Shown: positions 43,185 through 56,618, counted from the first letter of the stretch. The stretch is DNA of 64,000 bases from Pleurostoma richardsiae (GCA_030052745.1 JANBVO010000001.1:2108001-2172000), one strand, 5' to 3'. Numbers and translations: made by a program. Notes: a model not told the origin generated them from the sequence alone.

Positions 43185-45790
43185 CTTGTTTAGCACGGAG
43201 AGCGAGAGACTAATTTGTCGGTAATTATGTGGATGGAGCAATCGACATGGCGTCTGAACCGCTCTACAGATATAGCTGAAGATGGATGATGATGATGCTC
43301 TCACAGAACCAGTGGGACAACGACTTGACGGCGGTGTGGTCCCTCGACTGTCGCACTTGGCATCCTTCCCACGCTGGTGACGGCGGCAGCGATTGGGCGC
43401 AGCGGCATATCTCGACGGTCTGTCTGCAGCAGGCGGAGATGGAACGGACACGGACACGGCGGCTGCTGCTTCCACCATTCGCATGGCTGTCGGGGATCGT
43501 CGGGGCGCTCGGTTGAGGTTGGCGAGAGAGGATGGGCTCGTTCGCAGACGCGGCTCAGGCAGCTAAAGCTAAATTGCAATCATCTTGGGGAGCCAGAGCC
43601 GCGGGTTGGGGGGGATTAACGATCGAATGAAGCGATTGCAGAGCGAGCGGTCGGGTGCGCTGGTCCGGCAACCCAGGTATTTCGTATTTTCTTCCCCTGG
43701 AGCGGTCAGTCACTGGAGACGGCTTGCACGGAGCAAGAAGAGGCTGTGCTAGGCTGGGCTTCTGGGATCTGAAACCGAGGCCTTTGAAAATTGTTATGAC
43801 GTGAGGCGTGTTGGGCGTTGGAAGGAGGAGCGAGTTAGTCAGAAAACGGTGGCGCCCCTGGGCCTTTAGTACCAAAATTTAAGGTATGCCCGCCCGGCCA
43901 CGATGCCGGGGGTGCTTGCGTGGGTACGTCAGGCCAGGCCCTGCTAACCGCAAGTAATGTGATAGACACGTAGGCGCAGGCCCAGATCCCCTACGTTAGT
44001 CGCTTCTCCCTCATTCGATTGATCTGATAATGGAAAGATTACGCTCCTGACCGCCGGCGCGGCCAGAATGATGCACATGCAAGAATTGAAAAGGCTCAGA
44101 TAAGGAGCTGGGCAGAGTTGTCCATACTCAGTGACCTACGGAGCCTACGCTGCTGAGCGAAAGCGCTACAGTGAGACAAGAGAGACCTATGATAAATATC
44201 GCGAGTATTTTGTCCCACCGCCGATATACGATAGCGACGAGAGTTCGATTAAACTGGCAGAGCAAGAGCAGTCTCACGGAAGGAGAAGCTCTGGCTTAGA
44301 GCGAGCATAGAATTGGCGATCACAGACGTCACAAGAGACAAAGAGCAGGATGGTCGCGGTATCAAATTGTCCGTCACTCGCTCGCTCATGATCGTAGCTC
44401 CAATCAAGTGCGATGGATAGGTACGCCTCGAGTCTGGTCCCAAGCATGCGGCATCTCTGTCTGGGTTGGTTGCGTGTGCAACACGCAAGAGCAAGGTCCC
44501 GAATGCTAGCCCTCCTTAACGTGCATTAACATGTCTCGACGGTATGCCCACCTCTGCCCAGGCACTACCCATAGGTCCTCTTTGCCCGCTCATTCCGATG
44601 GGGACCAACATGGAAAGGCTATTACTATTAAAACTGGCGAGACATCCAATGGTCGCACCGCATCTGTTGTCCCACTGCGGTTGCCAAGTCGCTGACCATC
44701 ACGATCCGAAAACTGCAGCGGCGTTCCTGTCTGCTGCTCAGGAGACGCGATAGTACAGAGCGCGATACTCTCTCGTTTACCGAGGTGCGCAAGGAAGTTG
44801 AAGGAAACGAAAAGTCCTGCGCTCTCTCTGCACTCTGTTCACCTCACGTTGTCGTAGGCCCGACGAGACAAATCGGAGACTCCCTTACCTCCCCCACCAT
44901 GCCAGCTGCCCTGGGCCGGCACGTTCTATTTTGAGAATGCAACACGAAACAGACGCCATTGCCAGCTCACCCCAGCCCAGGGAGCCCTTTTTCAGCCCAT
45001 CAGAGCTGCCCGTGGCGCCCCCGACCTGCGGAGTTGGATGCCTGGCGTTCGGAAAGTTTTCCTCTAGCCCGTTCGTCAGTTGACTCCTGCATCAGCCCAT
45101 AAAAGCTCTCTACCGACAGCGACACTAGGGGAGGGGGGAGATGAGAGGCTTCACAGGGCTGACAGCCAGATACGAACTCTCGTGGAGGTTGTTGCTCGCT
45201 TACTACCGTTTGAAGTGAGGCCTCTTGAAGAAGGCGGGCGCACCCCTGGCCGCCGCTGAAGAAGCCACCAAGCCACTCACAGGGGGGCGCTGATCGCCGA
45301 AGATATCGAAGCGCTTCCTTGGCCGCTGCGTGGATCATTGCCGCTCCCGTACCTTATCACCGTTTGTTATGCTTTGACCAGATGCTCCGTACTGTGGTGA
45401 TCCGTACTCCGTACAACATCGATAGAACCCCCCTAGACACCTGAAATAGGTATTCCGTACATCATCGAGATTTCGGCGGAAGGGGGAGAGAATGTAACTC
45501 AATGACATAGTATATTTGAAGACCTAAGATGCGCGATCAGCACCGGGTTTCTCGACCGGACTTGTCACCGATATGCAGGTGCTCCTGTCACAGTGGATGA
45601 TGTTGCAGTTATATTAGTTCGGATAGCTACCCGGACGGGTCTCTTGCGGTCGCCGCAAACGAAGATATTTCTGGTAGAGCCCGTACGATAAAGGAGCAAA
45701 TGGTAAACAGGCACTGTGTCGTGCGTCCATCGAAGCTCACAAACTCCATCTCATACATGCGCACAGATTCCAAATTCGTGGACACCAGGT
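43185..45790. other. 2.6-kb gene-poor region upstream of the TRP-like gene
   Basis: No open frame has a family signature. Visible elements are CCGTAC repeats at 45385-45416 (TCCGTACTG, TCCGTACTCCGTAC) with another TTCCGTAC at 45453-45460. The region should hold the TRP-like promoter near 43.2-43.9 kb and the mlh2 3' side near 45.5 kb. Confidence 0.5.
45385..45460. repeat. Cluster of CCGTAC / TACTCCGTA elements
   Basis: TCCGTAC occurs three times within 34 bp and once more 40 bp later. The reverse complement, TACGGAGTA, recurs at 17641-17652 and 55431-55440. Confidence 0.65.
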
Positions 45791-48520
45791 TCATGCGCCC
45801 AAATCTACAGCCTTGCCCTTCAGCAATTTAGAGAGCCCGATGTCGACGTTAACCCAGCTGTCTGACTGAGGCTCCTCTAGACGTCGCAGGAGCTTTCTCA
45901 GTCGGAATTCCAGCTGAGATATTTCCTCCGAACCCATGCTCATGTCTAACCCTGTCTCCTGGCCCCCTGTCGTGGTATAGGTGTCGAGAAAGATCAGACG
46001 TGCCAACATTTCCGCAATTTCCTTAGTACTTGTACGCAGGGTGAGTACAAGACTTGACGTCTGGTCTTTCGGCACCGAAGACTCCAGCGATAGCAGCTCA
46101 ACCTGGAGGTTCGTCGACATCCTCTCTCCTTCACCGTTAAAGCGACTCCTTGAGCGCTGGTGCCGTGCACGCGGATCCAGATTTGTCATGGAAGATTGTT
46201 CGACCGCTAGGTGAGGTCTGACAATGTTTGAACCCTCGTGGACTCTAAAAGGGGTGCGACCTCGTCGTATTCGCTTTGCTCTAGGCGTTTCAACGCCGTC
46301 CATGACAACAAAATCGTCCGTCTCGTGTTCCCGAAGTAGTGCTCCTGTCCTCCTGTGCGTTGCTGGTGAACCGACCTGGGGCACTACAATAGGGGAAGAG
46401 AAGCCGTTGTCCCTCAGTAAATGAGATTGGCGCAGAGCATCCTCCTCGTCACATAAATGTGTTCTGACGCGCTTGTTCCGCCGTGTGCCTTGTGCCCCAA
46501 AGGATAGCGTTGTCTGAACAAGCCCATCTACTTCAGCATCGGTGTCCGAATCATGACGAGGACGTAACGGTAAGTCGAGTCTGTGTTTTCTTTGCGCCTG
46601 CCATGACGGCGGCGGTGTCTGCAACTGCGTTGCGTCCCGTCTATCAGGTTTCTGATGGAACATCGAACGAGCGACAGGGCTACGATATGGTCCACCAGGA
46701 ACGGATACTCGTGTGTTGACGACATCCATGAACAATAATTGACGTCGAGTTTGGGGTATATCAAGGTCACCGGGTGGGCCGCCTGGTTGCCTCAATACCG
46801 GTAGTTCTTCATCCGACTCTGCTCTGGTGGGTGTCCGTACAAGGGGGGCGTTAACTTCCAGTGGCTTTGGAGATGTCGCAGAATCCGACTCTGTGAGTCT
46901 TCTGGGTGCATTCATCTTAGCAATAGTCCATGGGTTTAGACTCTTCGTGGAATCTCCCATCTCGAGGTCCGAGGGCTCAACCAGCATCATGTGATGCTGG
47001 CGTGAGCATACATCTTCTGTCTCCCCATCTTCTCCGTCTGACGATGTGTCGACATTGGCAGACATGTCGACTGTTAGCCCGCAATCAGAAGCTTGCTGAA
47101 GTTGCGGCAAACGACTCTCCCTAAAACAGTGTGTCGGCTGCTGGAATGGACTGACTACTTGTCCATGGTGGTTAGACGCGCCGCCTGCAAGAGTTGTAGG
47201 TCGGGATGGCACGACTGAGACTTGACAGTGGATTGGAATCTCTTCTGATACGCGGCCATTGACAAGGCGGCTATCGTGATACTTCGGAGCCGCAATTAAG
47301 GGAGATCCTCTGACGGCGTGCGGCGTTTGGGATGACAGCGGCTTGGCTGAGGTATGAGTATGATGATATTCGTGCACGCCAAGCGGTCCATTAGATTGAC
47401 GGCGCTCGGCAACGCCAGTTCGCAGGCATTCCTTCTCTTCATACAGACTGCTGCAGAAGTCATCGAACAGTTTGACCAAGATCTGTTCATCTTCAAATAT
47501 AACTTCATCTTTCGAGGGCTCTACATTTGAGTCGTAGGACCCCTGTGGACATCGGACATTGATTCGGATGAACGGATCTCGAATTGGCCGCGATGCATCG
47601 CCAGGGCTAAGTGATTTGGAGAGCATAGCTTTGAATATAGACAATAGCTTCTTCATTGTTCCTCTGATGGTCGAGACGGGCCGTGAGTCGACGGAGAAGT
47701 AGGCGCCTTTGGAGATCTTGGTTGGGTCGGCATCTTCCTTCGGAATGAACGCCTCGAACTCCATCCTACTTTTATCAGGATCATCTTCTCGGTCGGCTTG
47801 ATGACCTTCACACGTAGGGTACCGGGCGAGCAGACATTGTGCTGTCAACTCTGGCCCTAACACTTGCAAGACCGCTTCCTTGATGCCAGCATCAGGCTGG
47901 GGAGAGTAGTTCCATGACCGACTGTTGTCTCCGATAACCTTGAAGGAGAGTCGGAGGCGTGGCCTGGCCAACGCATATCCGCAGAGGAGATTTCTCACCC
48001 TAGAGATGGTCTTGGGGGCTTCCTTGGTGGCGATCTTCTTGCGGACAGGCAGTGAGGCGAAGATATCTTTGACGCTCACCGTTGTCCCAACCGGTGCAGA
48101 TGTGCGTTCCTGATTCGTCACTCCCCCAACACCGGGCGCCAGGTGGAGTTTAGTAGCCACGGGATCTGTGGATGTTCGCGTAGTAATAGTGATCATCCCC
48201 AAAGCATTCGCACTCGCCAATGCTTCTCCCCTGAATCCAAACGAAGTCCCGCCCACCAACCGGATCTCTTCAAAGCTTCTCAGCTTGCTGGTGCGACCTC
48301 GCCGCCCGAGGCAATCGTAGTCACAGGAAGCGATGCCATCTCCGTTGTCTCGGACCTGTATTTTGTCCACGGTGTTACGAGAGACCAAAACCTCGATGGA
48401 AGTGGCTCGGGCATCAATGGCGTTCTCAACCAGTTCCTTGACAACTGATACGGGCGTGGTTATGACTAGAGGAGAGCCCAGGAGGCGTACTGTGGCCTCG
48501 GGAAGAGCGGAAATAGGCAT
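45791..48520 (-). CDS. mlh2: MutL-family mismatch repair protein Mlh2 (PMS1-like)
   Basis: Nuclear ATPase that pairs with Mlh1 and helps mismatch repair and recombination tract control. A single exon from the ATG at 48520 gives 909 residues. The start MPISALPEATVRLLGSPL matches the human PMS1/yeast Mlh2 branch. The GHKL ATPase motifs are intact: E29/N33 in KELVENAIDA, D58 in DNGDGI and GFRGEA at 95-100, then GTTVSVKDIFASLPVRKK. The usual TSK lid reads RGRTSKL. The central region is disordered. The short C-terminal part lacks the DQHAxxE-x4E endonuclease motif, as expected for Mlh2 and unlike Pms1/Mlh3. It could be called Pms1 by simple search, but the N-terminus and missing endonuclease argue for Mlh2. 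Confidence 0.88.
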   Translation of the reverse strand: MPISALPEATVRLLGSPLVITTPVSVVKELVENAIDARATSIEVLVSRNTVDKIQVRDNGDGIASCDYDCLGRRGRTSKLRSFEEIRLVGGTSFGFRGEALASANALGMITITTRTSTDPVATKLHLAPGVGGVTNQERTSAPVGTTVSVKDIFASLPVRKKIATKEAPKTISRVRNLLCGYALARPRLRLSFKVIGDNSRSWNYSPQPDAGIKEAVLQVLGPELTAQCLLARYPTCEGHQADREDDPDKSRMEFEAFIPKEDADPTKISKGAYFSVDSRPVSTIRGTMKKLLSIFKAMLSKSLSPGDASRPIRDPFIRINVRCPQGSYDSNVEPSKDEVIFEDEQILVKLFDDFCSSLYEEKECLRTGVAERRQSNGPLGVHEYHHTHTSAKPLSSQTPHAVRGSPLIAAPKYHDSRLVNGRVSEEIPIHCQVSVVPSRPTTLAGGASNHHGQVVSPFQQPTHCFRESRLPQLQQASDCGLTVDMSANVDTSSDGEDGETEDVCSRQHHMMLVEPSDLEMGDSTKSLNPWTIAKMNAPRRLTESDSATSPKPLEVNAPLVRTPTRAESDEELPVLRQPGGPPGDLDIPQTRRQLLFMDVVNTRVSVPGGPYRSPVARSMFHQKPDRRDATQLQTPPPSWQAQRKHRLDLPLRPRHDSDTDAEVDGLVQTTLSFGAQGTRRNKRVRTHLCDEEDALRQSHLLRDNGFSSPIVVPQVGSPATHRRTGALLREHETDDFVVMDGVETPRAKRIRRGRTPFRVHEGSNIVRPHLAVEQSSMTNLDPRARHQRSRSRFNGEGERMSTNLQVELLSLESSVPKDQTSSLVLTLRTSTKEIAEMLARLIFLDTYTTTGGQETGLDMSMGSEEISQLEFRLRKLLRRLEEPQSDSWVNVDIGLSKLLKGKAVDLGA

Positions 48521-49116
48521 GCTCAAGATGATACAGCAAAAGGAGGAGATAACACAATACAAACTACAGCTTGAATCGCAAATAGACGAGATGTGAAGCT
48601 GGAAAATCCGCCGAGAACAGAGTCATATCGTCACAGGGACAGATGGTATTTGGCGGACCGGCCATCATGAAGTAAAAGAAAAAGGAAGTCACCTTCTTCC
48701 GTCGACAGCAGCCTGGTACCTCCAGGTACTGGCTTGACACGGATTAAGAAAGGAAGGAGCGAGGCCATCACTGCTCTCGGAAGCATTTCTAGGTATGGAA
48801 GTGGTGACTGGTCCGCTCTTTCCCAAGCTGGTACTATACGGATTACCGACTATCAGGGGTCCATCCAGCAATACCCACCAATTACGTAGCCCAGTCAGCA
48901 TGACTAATGCAGCTGTCCTCCCCGCAGCCGCATAAGGAAAGCACCTTCATTCCTCGCACCACCACCCCGCCAAATACCTGCCCCTCGCCTCACTGCACGA
49001 CCGAACGCAGCCTCTCCCGAGCAAGCTACCAGCCTCATCTTCACCTCAAAACTGCCCAATTGTGCATCTCGTGCGGCCGTGTTACCTCTACGAGCTGAAA
49101 TATACACCAGAACATC
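48521..49116. promoter_or_regulatory. Divergent promoter between mlh2 and rib4
   Basis: 596 bp between head-to-head genes. No gene is seen, and no clear MCB-type (ACGCGT) cell-cycle site was noticed near mlh2. Confidence 0.45.
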
Positions 49117-49875
<759 letters not shown>

Positions 49876-50820
49876 GCGGCGAACCGGGATGGCCGGGTGG
49901 TTCGACGGCGTGCGGGCGTGACTGCTATCACTTTTGGCCAGCTTTGCTCTGGGGTTTGGAATAAAAGGACGGAGGGAGCGCTAGGATAGTTCCCATGGTT
50001 GGAAAGACCTCGCATAGAGCGGCCGCATACCGGTTTGGCGCACAAGGGGCTTTCATGCAACGCCTCTTTGGTCTTACCCTCGTGTATGCTGCACGCATCC
50101 AAGCCAAGCTCAGTAGCTATAGGACCAGTCACGGAAAGAAGCAAGCAGTTCTGATATAAGTGACAAAAATTAAAATTATCTTGCGTAGTTAGAGTCGGAT
50201 GGATGATGTTGTGTCTATCATGAATCGTCCCAGCAACACGGCAAATGAGTGAGAAAAATGACGAGTTGTACTCCAATGCACCTTTCCCTTCTCCTCCCGC
50301 CGAAATATTCCCCGCGATCTTATAGTAAGTTTTCAAGCCCAGAATCTTTCTCTTTCGCGGAACGCCTAATCTATAGGAAGAAGGAAGAAAAATAAGGTTA
50401 GGCGTGATGGGTGGTGGAGAGGGTGCGATGGTGTCAGATGCGCCAGCTGGGAAGAAAAAAGAGCTCCACAGCGAGGCTAAACCCACACAAGGCTTGCCGG
50501 GCGTGCAGCAACGCGCAAGCTGCACACGCAACCCGGCACCCACTGCTCCATCTCTTTTGTGAAGAATGTACAAGGTAGAAGGATGGGACAGCAGGATACG
50601 TCAGGAAAAAGAGCCGCCCGAACCGGTTTGCCCCCGTTTCCCTTCTTTTTTCGTCCTTTTTTGTGTGATCCGGATGATGCGATGGGAGATGACGACGTGG
50701 ACCCGATGATTTTGGTTGGTATATATGCGTGGGAAGCGGCCTTCCTCTTGGCCCTTGCTCTTCCATCCGAGCTTTTATGCGACAGATGACATGGAACTAA
50801 ACCCCCTCATCCAGCATCCC
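49876..50820. other. 3' region between convergent genes
   Basis: The 945 bp between rib4 (+) and the low-complexity protein gene (-) include an A/T-rich stretch at 50150-50180. No gene is supported. Confidence 0.5.
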
Positions 50821-53800
50821 TCAGGTGATGAGCGCACTGATCTCGGGCACCTGCGCAGTGCTGCTCTTCTTCGACTTCCACAGCGACTTCTTCTTGTCGC
50901 GCTTCGCTTTCATCGCTTCCCAGCCCTCGTCCTCGTCATCGGAGGCGTTGTTGGCGGCCTTCTTCAGGGGCGGCGTTTTAGTGGCGGCCTTGCGCACGCT
51001 CGCGGGGTCCTCCCAGCCACCGATGGCCCCGGACATGGTCGACACGTTTCTCATGTGGCTCGGGGAAGGCGCCGTGGGCGGGGCATGTGACACGGGCCGG
51101 TACCGTCCCGGAAGGCCGATGTTGCTGCGCTCGGAGGGCGCGATAGACGGAGCGTAACCGTTGCCGACGACGCGGATGGATGGCGCGAATCCAGCCTGCT
51201 GTGGTGGCGGGGGTGGCTGGACCCACGACGCGGAGCTGGGCTGGACCATGCTCATCGTCCGCGACTGTATAGACCCTCTTGGGGCGTTCAGCATGGAACC
51301 ATTATCCATAAAAGAGTTGCGCATTCCGCCGTCCATCCCCACAGGCATCGGCAATGACATCCCGTTCATGCCGTTCATACCGTTGATCCCGTTCATGTTG
51401 GGTACAGAGCCCATTGACTGGGCGGACATGTGGCCTGCAGACCGTGGAGGCCCGTTCGGATTCGCACCATTCGCCGCCATCATCTGCATAAACTGCATCT
51501 GCATTTGCATGAACTGCGTCATTTGCTGGGTCATCTGGAGCTGTGCCTGATCGCCTGGCGAGAGCATCATGTTCGGCATCTGCGGATACATCATCTGAGG
51601 GGGGATACCGTTGATCGGGTCGAACCCGCCGGGCGCAGCCGCCGGGATTGGCGCTGTGCCATTTAGCTGGGGGGTGCCTCGTCGCATTGCTCGAGAACGT
51701 TCCTCGTTTGCGATGACGCCCACAAGCCCTCCTGGCGGAACTGGAGGTGCCTGGCCGGGAACAGGCGACCCGCCCCCAAGGGCAAAGCTCTCACGAACAC
51801 TGGGCTTCACAAGGCCATATGGATCCTGAGGCAGGTTGCGAGCGAACACAGGCAGGCGGGAATTCCGGTCGGCAGAAGCCTCCCCCATCGCCGATCCTGG
51901 TCGCTGGAAGCTTGGCTGCGTCGCGGCTCGCAGGTTCGGATTTGATATCATGCTGCTGAGACGCGTTGGCGGGCGATTCTTGTTCGGGAAGCCGTGGGCT
52001 GCGAGGATCGCCAAGGGAACTTCCTCGTCCGAGTCCGAGTCGGGGGACGAAGCGTTGTTCGAAGGCCCGCCACCAGCCAAGTTCGGCAAGTTAGGGGTGC
52101 TCATCGAAATCTGAAGGCTCGGTCGCGGGGGCAGACTGGAGGACTCGCCAGTAACTTTCATCATCTGCTGTCTGTAGACGGTCATGTGAGCCTCCTGCTT
52201 CTTCCTCTGCTTGGCAAGCTGCCTCGACTTCTCAATCTCATCATCGTCATCGTCGTAATGATCCTCATCCTCGCTCTCATCCTTATCCGACTCCTTCGAA
52301 TCTGACGCGTTGTCTTGCCGTTCCAAGTCTTCCCTATACCTCTCAAATTGCGCGCGCGTCATGACCTTGTTCCGTGGAGGGCTAGGCCGCTGGGAAACAT
52401 AACGCTGGGCTAGTGTTGTCGAGCTCTTCAGATTAGTGTCGAAGAGGTCATCATCCTCTTTGCTCTCGAGTGAGACATCTCTCCAGCTCTTTCCTGGTGC
52501 GTCGTCGTTTCTCCTGTATCGGCTAGACTGAGCCGGTGCTGCACCGCCTCCACTAGCCATAAACTTGCTCACTGCGGATAGCGAGTCCTTCAACAGCTTG
52601 GCGTCCTCATCATCTCCATCTTCTATCTCCGACTTTCGCCTGCCAAAGACGGCACTCGACCTCTTCAAGCTTCCTTCTGAATTTGCCAACGGCTTTCTAG
52701 AAACAACAGGTGACGTGTGGCGAGGAACTGGCGGGGGAACATTTTCATTAGTCGGGGACGTGGTGACGGGGCTCTCAGACAGTAACCCGTCGTGGGAGCG
52801 TTGACTGTTCCATGAGAAAGGCGAAGGCTCAACCTTGGACGTCTTGTCGATGTGGATCGGAGACGGCTGATTGAGGCGATTGCCGGTGAGGGAACGAGGC
52901 GCCAAAGCCTGCCGCCCCTGATCGTCGAGCACCGTTGCTACGCTTGCACGCTTGTCGAAGCTGAGCATCTTACCGAAGTCACTGCCAAGGTCTAGCGCGA
53001 AATCTTCGTCAACCTTTGGCGGCGTGACAGTGGTTGCGGTCGACGAGGTAGTTGCCCGAGCCCTGCCCCCGTTGTATTGTGTCTGGCCTTCCGGTTCTAC
53101 TGGCGAATTCGGCAGACTCTCGACTACGGCCGGCACCGGAGGCAACTGCTTCTTCTGGCCGCCGAAAGAGAAGGTGCGACCGGCTGACCTCAAAAACCCA
53201 GATCCCGAGGATTTCGGCACAGGAGGAACCGGGATATCGGCAAAGGCCTTCTTGTGCCCTCTCATCTCTTCCTGTCCACCAAAATCGGCGGACGAAGGTG
53301 CCGTGGAAGCGTTACTATGGCGAGACGAGTTGTCCGTCGACGTGGTTTTCGTTGTGTTTGACGAGCCACTGCCCCTGACGACTGTTAGTCAATGTGTCTC
53401 GATAAAGAGTAGTAAAAGTGGTTGAGCAAAAGTAGGTGTTGAAAAACGTTTCCAGAAAGAAGGGCACTGGAGCCGGCGAGACTAGCTGGTGGAAGCACCG
53501 CACAGGCGTCTCCTTGGCGCAGATCAAAGCCCATCGCCATATAGGCAGCATTTTGAAAGGACCGGGAAGGAATTAGAGAGCCACATACCGGTTCGTCTTG
53601 AGGTCGGCGAAGATGTTCTCCTCGATGGGGATGTCAGTCACACTCGTCGTGGGCATATGATGTGTCTTTGCCGAGAGTCTTGCTCCTCCGTCGAAGGCCT
53701 TCCCACCGCCACCGGACAGCTCCGAGCGTTCGATGACGCGAAAGGAGGGTTCTACCGGACCATGTTCGTTCTCTGCGGCGGATGACTTCCGCCTGCCGAA

Positions 53801-53821
53801 AGCGACCGGGAATCTAGGCAT
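50821..53821 (-). CDS. Fungal low-complexity protein, function unknown
   Basis: Not assigned to a family. Exons 53821-53589 and 53368-50821 flank a 220-nt intron (donor GTATGT, branch CTAAC, acceptor CAG) and give 926 residues. The N-terminus MPRFPVAFGRRKSSAAE is basic and conserved-looking, followed by FRVIERSELSGGG. Most of the protein is disordered with Ser/Pro phosphosite-like patches. A charged coiled-coil segment lies near 385-455 (VMTRAQFERYREDLERQD and an acidic DDDDDEIEKSRQLAKQRKK part), then a Met/Gln-rich stretch (QMTQQMTQFMQMQMQF) and Asn/Gly/Met repeats (NGINGMNGMNGM). The C-terminus has GWEAMKAKRDKKKSLWKSKK. The composition suggests a scaffold or condensate-forming protein, which is inference only. 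Confidence 0.75.
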
Positions 53822-55795
53822 ATAGAAATCGGAGTCGAGGAAGTCGACTTAAATCACCAGCAGCCCATGCAATTTTTCGCCCGGCACGCCAGGTCGCTGG
53901 CGGAGATATGTAGGTGTTTTTAGGAGCTGAAATTGCTGATGGGCAAGAGTCAGGAGGAATACGAGGCTGGGCTGTGCGGTAGCGGATGACCACGAAAAAA
54001 AATAATGCAGTCGGCGGTTCGGGTGCTGGCCGTCTGAGAGGGGTTGCTTGTCTCAGAGGGCCTCGATTATGACGCGAGCTGGGCGGTTGACTGCATGACG
54101 GCAGAAACGCAAGGTTAGCAGCGTTCGTGAGAGGTATGTCGCTGTCCGTCACCCAAGGAAATGGACTTGAGCCCGCCACATCAAGGGCGAGATCGTGTGC
54201 TTGATGTATAACAAGTCCGGCTCCTCTCGCTCTTTGTGCCCAAAGGAATGTGTACCCGCTGTCCCGTGGCCCCGTTCGAGAAACCCCCACGGACGGCACT
54301 GGAAGCGTCGAGTCAAGAGCGTCCTGGCCGGCCGTTGCACTATTATGATGCTTTAACGGCGATCCGGATTCCAGGCGGGCAGACGCTTAGAGTTTGGTCG
54401 GGACGTTGCGAAGTGATCCACAGCACATTGGCACGAGAGTAGCGGCGGATCGAGAGGCCCCCCAGCTCGGGGTACAGGAAGGCAGTGGGAATGGAAACAG
54501 AAGGAATCGAGCGTCTGACTTACATTGGCCCAACCCCAGAGCGAATGACTTTTTGGAGCTATTAATTAGGAGTAAGAGATCCACGCGGGGAGAGCTCTGG
54601 CGAGGAATGCTGCTGCCGGGCTTTTCGGCCGTCAAGGAACTGTAGAACCGGAAACGACGCTGAAGGCGGAAAACGAGAGAAACAGAGCGGGTTCCCGGAT
54701 GCTTGAGAAGCCGAAGATGACGAGAAGACGCAAACAGGCAGAGAGGATGCAGATCGAATCCGGGTCGCTGGGCGGGTGGCTGGCTGGCTGTGACGAGATG
54801 CTATTGCTATTACCGGGAGGAAATTCAACGAGAGACCAAGGCCGGATTTGCGAGATGGTCGTACAGAACGTCCAAAGGACCGACCTGAATCGAAGGAGAC
54901 GAGCAAAGAGAGGCAGCGAGGACGACAACAACACAACAACGATGGTGATGCTTGCTTGGGCGGAGTGCTGGAGGTTGGAAAGCGTCGAGAATGGAAAGGG
55001 GGAGGCAGCAGTCAGGTCAGTCAGCAACAGTAGCAGCAGCAGCAGTCAGGAGTGACATCCGAGGAATCCAGGCACGGCAAGTTTAAGGGTCATCAGGTAG
55101 CAGCAGACATTATCACTTTTCTCGCCTTTATTCCGCTAGCCAGGCAGGCTATTTTTCATTATTAAGTGGGGAGGAGCCATACTAGATCGAGACACTGCAG
55201 CGGAGTTGAAGAGCTGCATTAGCGGGCGCCGCTGGGGCGCTTCTCCCAGGCTCTGCTTTGCCCTGCTCTCGCTCCTGGCTGGCTCGCTCTCGCTGCTGTC
55301 TGGCTCTGAGACGGGGGGCGATCTGCCCTCCGGCCTGCACACATACGAAGCCGTCGACCCAGTGATGATGTGATGGCTTGCTCCCCGGCTGTCTGGCTGG
55401 CTGGCCGCTTCTTGGCGGTGCACCGAGAGCCTACGGAGTACTCTATAGTACGGATCACCAAGGGAGGGAGGGAGCTCCGTATGATGAAAAGCCAACATGG
55501 TGTTTTGCCGCTCAAGAGGCGGGCGGGTTGGCTTGACTTTCTCTTGTTTTCCCCTCGCACAATCTCGGACCTCCCTACTTTAGCCAGCTGCACATGCTGC
55601 GGCCGGCGGATGGCAAAAAGCTGCAGCTCGACCCCTCGTTATGCAGGACGAAGGCTGGTCTCTGAGCCTTTTCCGGCCATCGCAGCCACATCTTATTGCC
55701 CATCTACCCTTCTGACCTCACTTACCTAAGGCAGCACGCAGACCAGGTTTCCGGAGGGTTCAGAAGGATGGCGACGCCTCTGGGGTAGCAGACGC

Positions 55796-56008
55796 ATGCG
55801 GGCTGCTCCCCTCTTTCGGGGCCGCTCCTCCTCTGACCCCCCTCCCCCCCCCCTTAACCCCCCAGTCAGCGCGTCCACGCCTCCAAGGCGTGATGATGCA
55901 CACCCGCTGCTGGGTGACATCGCCAACAACCCCGGCCCCTGTTGGCGCCGGCCTCGTCGGTCGAAAACAAGCGTAGCGGTCTGCGCGGGCCTCCACACGC
56001 CGTGTTAG
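55796..56008 (+). mobile_element. Possible retroelement remnant with a 2A-like motif
   Basis: A 70-codon frame contains HPLLGDIANNPGPCW at 55901-55945. The GDIxxNPGP core resembles the ribosome-skipping 2A motif (D-[V/I]-E-x-N-P-G-P), which occurs near the N-terminus of some non-LTR retrotransposons, but the usual Glu is Ala here. The frame ends in a TAG soon after a Cys-containing stretch. No reverse transcriptase is visible nearby, so this may be chance. Confidence 0.2.
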
Positions 56009-56580
56009 ACCTCCGCACCACAGACAGCCGCCTGCTTTTCTGCATCACGCTCCGCCGGTTCAGCAGGATTCTCCAGCGCCGGCGAACGATGCAATTCTTC
56101 CCGCAGTTCTCGCAAGCCTACAGACTTCGCGGGATGACGTTCAAAGTGCGGTGCGGGACATCCACTACTCGGCACCCGGAAGCTTCTTACATAGTACTGC
56201 CCAGGGCAGGTAATTTAGGCGCCACAAAGCCACGAACCCACAATGGGCCGAGTAAACGGGCCCTTGACCAAAACAAACAGTGTGTCTCGCTACCCAATAC
56301 CGTGGCTCCGTTGGCCGCAGAGTACCGTCGGGAGGCTCATAGGAAGCAGAGCACGGATCAGCAGCTCTTCCTCCAGGCCTTTGCCAGTGTGGCCAGAGCT
56401 GAGCGGCGATGATAAATTAGCATGCTGTCATGAACTGTCTGATATCCCTGGGGAAGAGACGGCCTCACGCTAGGTAAGCTGGCGAGGTGGATTACGGACA
56501 CAAAGCGCCGTCCCTAAGTCCATACTGTGGTAGGAAACCTTCTCGAAAGCAGCCTAGGTCCGGTGGTTTGTTCCCGGCAC

Positions 56581-56618
56581 CAAACGGACCCTGTCCAGCT
56601 GTAGGGTCACCGTTTGGC
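56581..56618. repeat. Short inverted repeat
   Basis: CAAACGG and CCGTTTG arms with inner CCCT/AGGG pairing across a short loop could form a hairpin. No flanking target duplication or element was identified. Confidence 0.5.

Noticed and set aside
51612-51623. tRNA B-box-like GGGTCGAACCCG
   Set aside because: Lies in coding sequence of the 926-residue protein and has no matching A-box or acceptor stem nearby.
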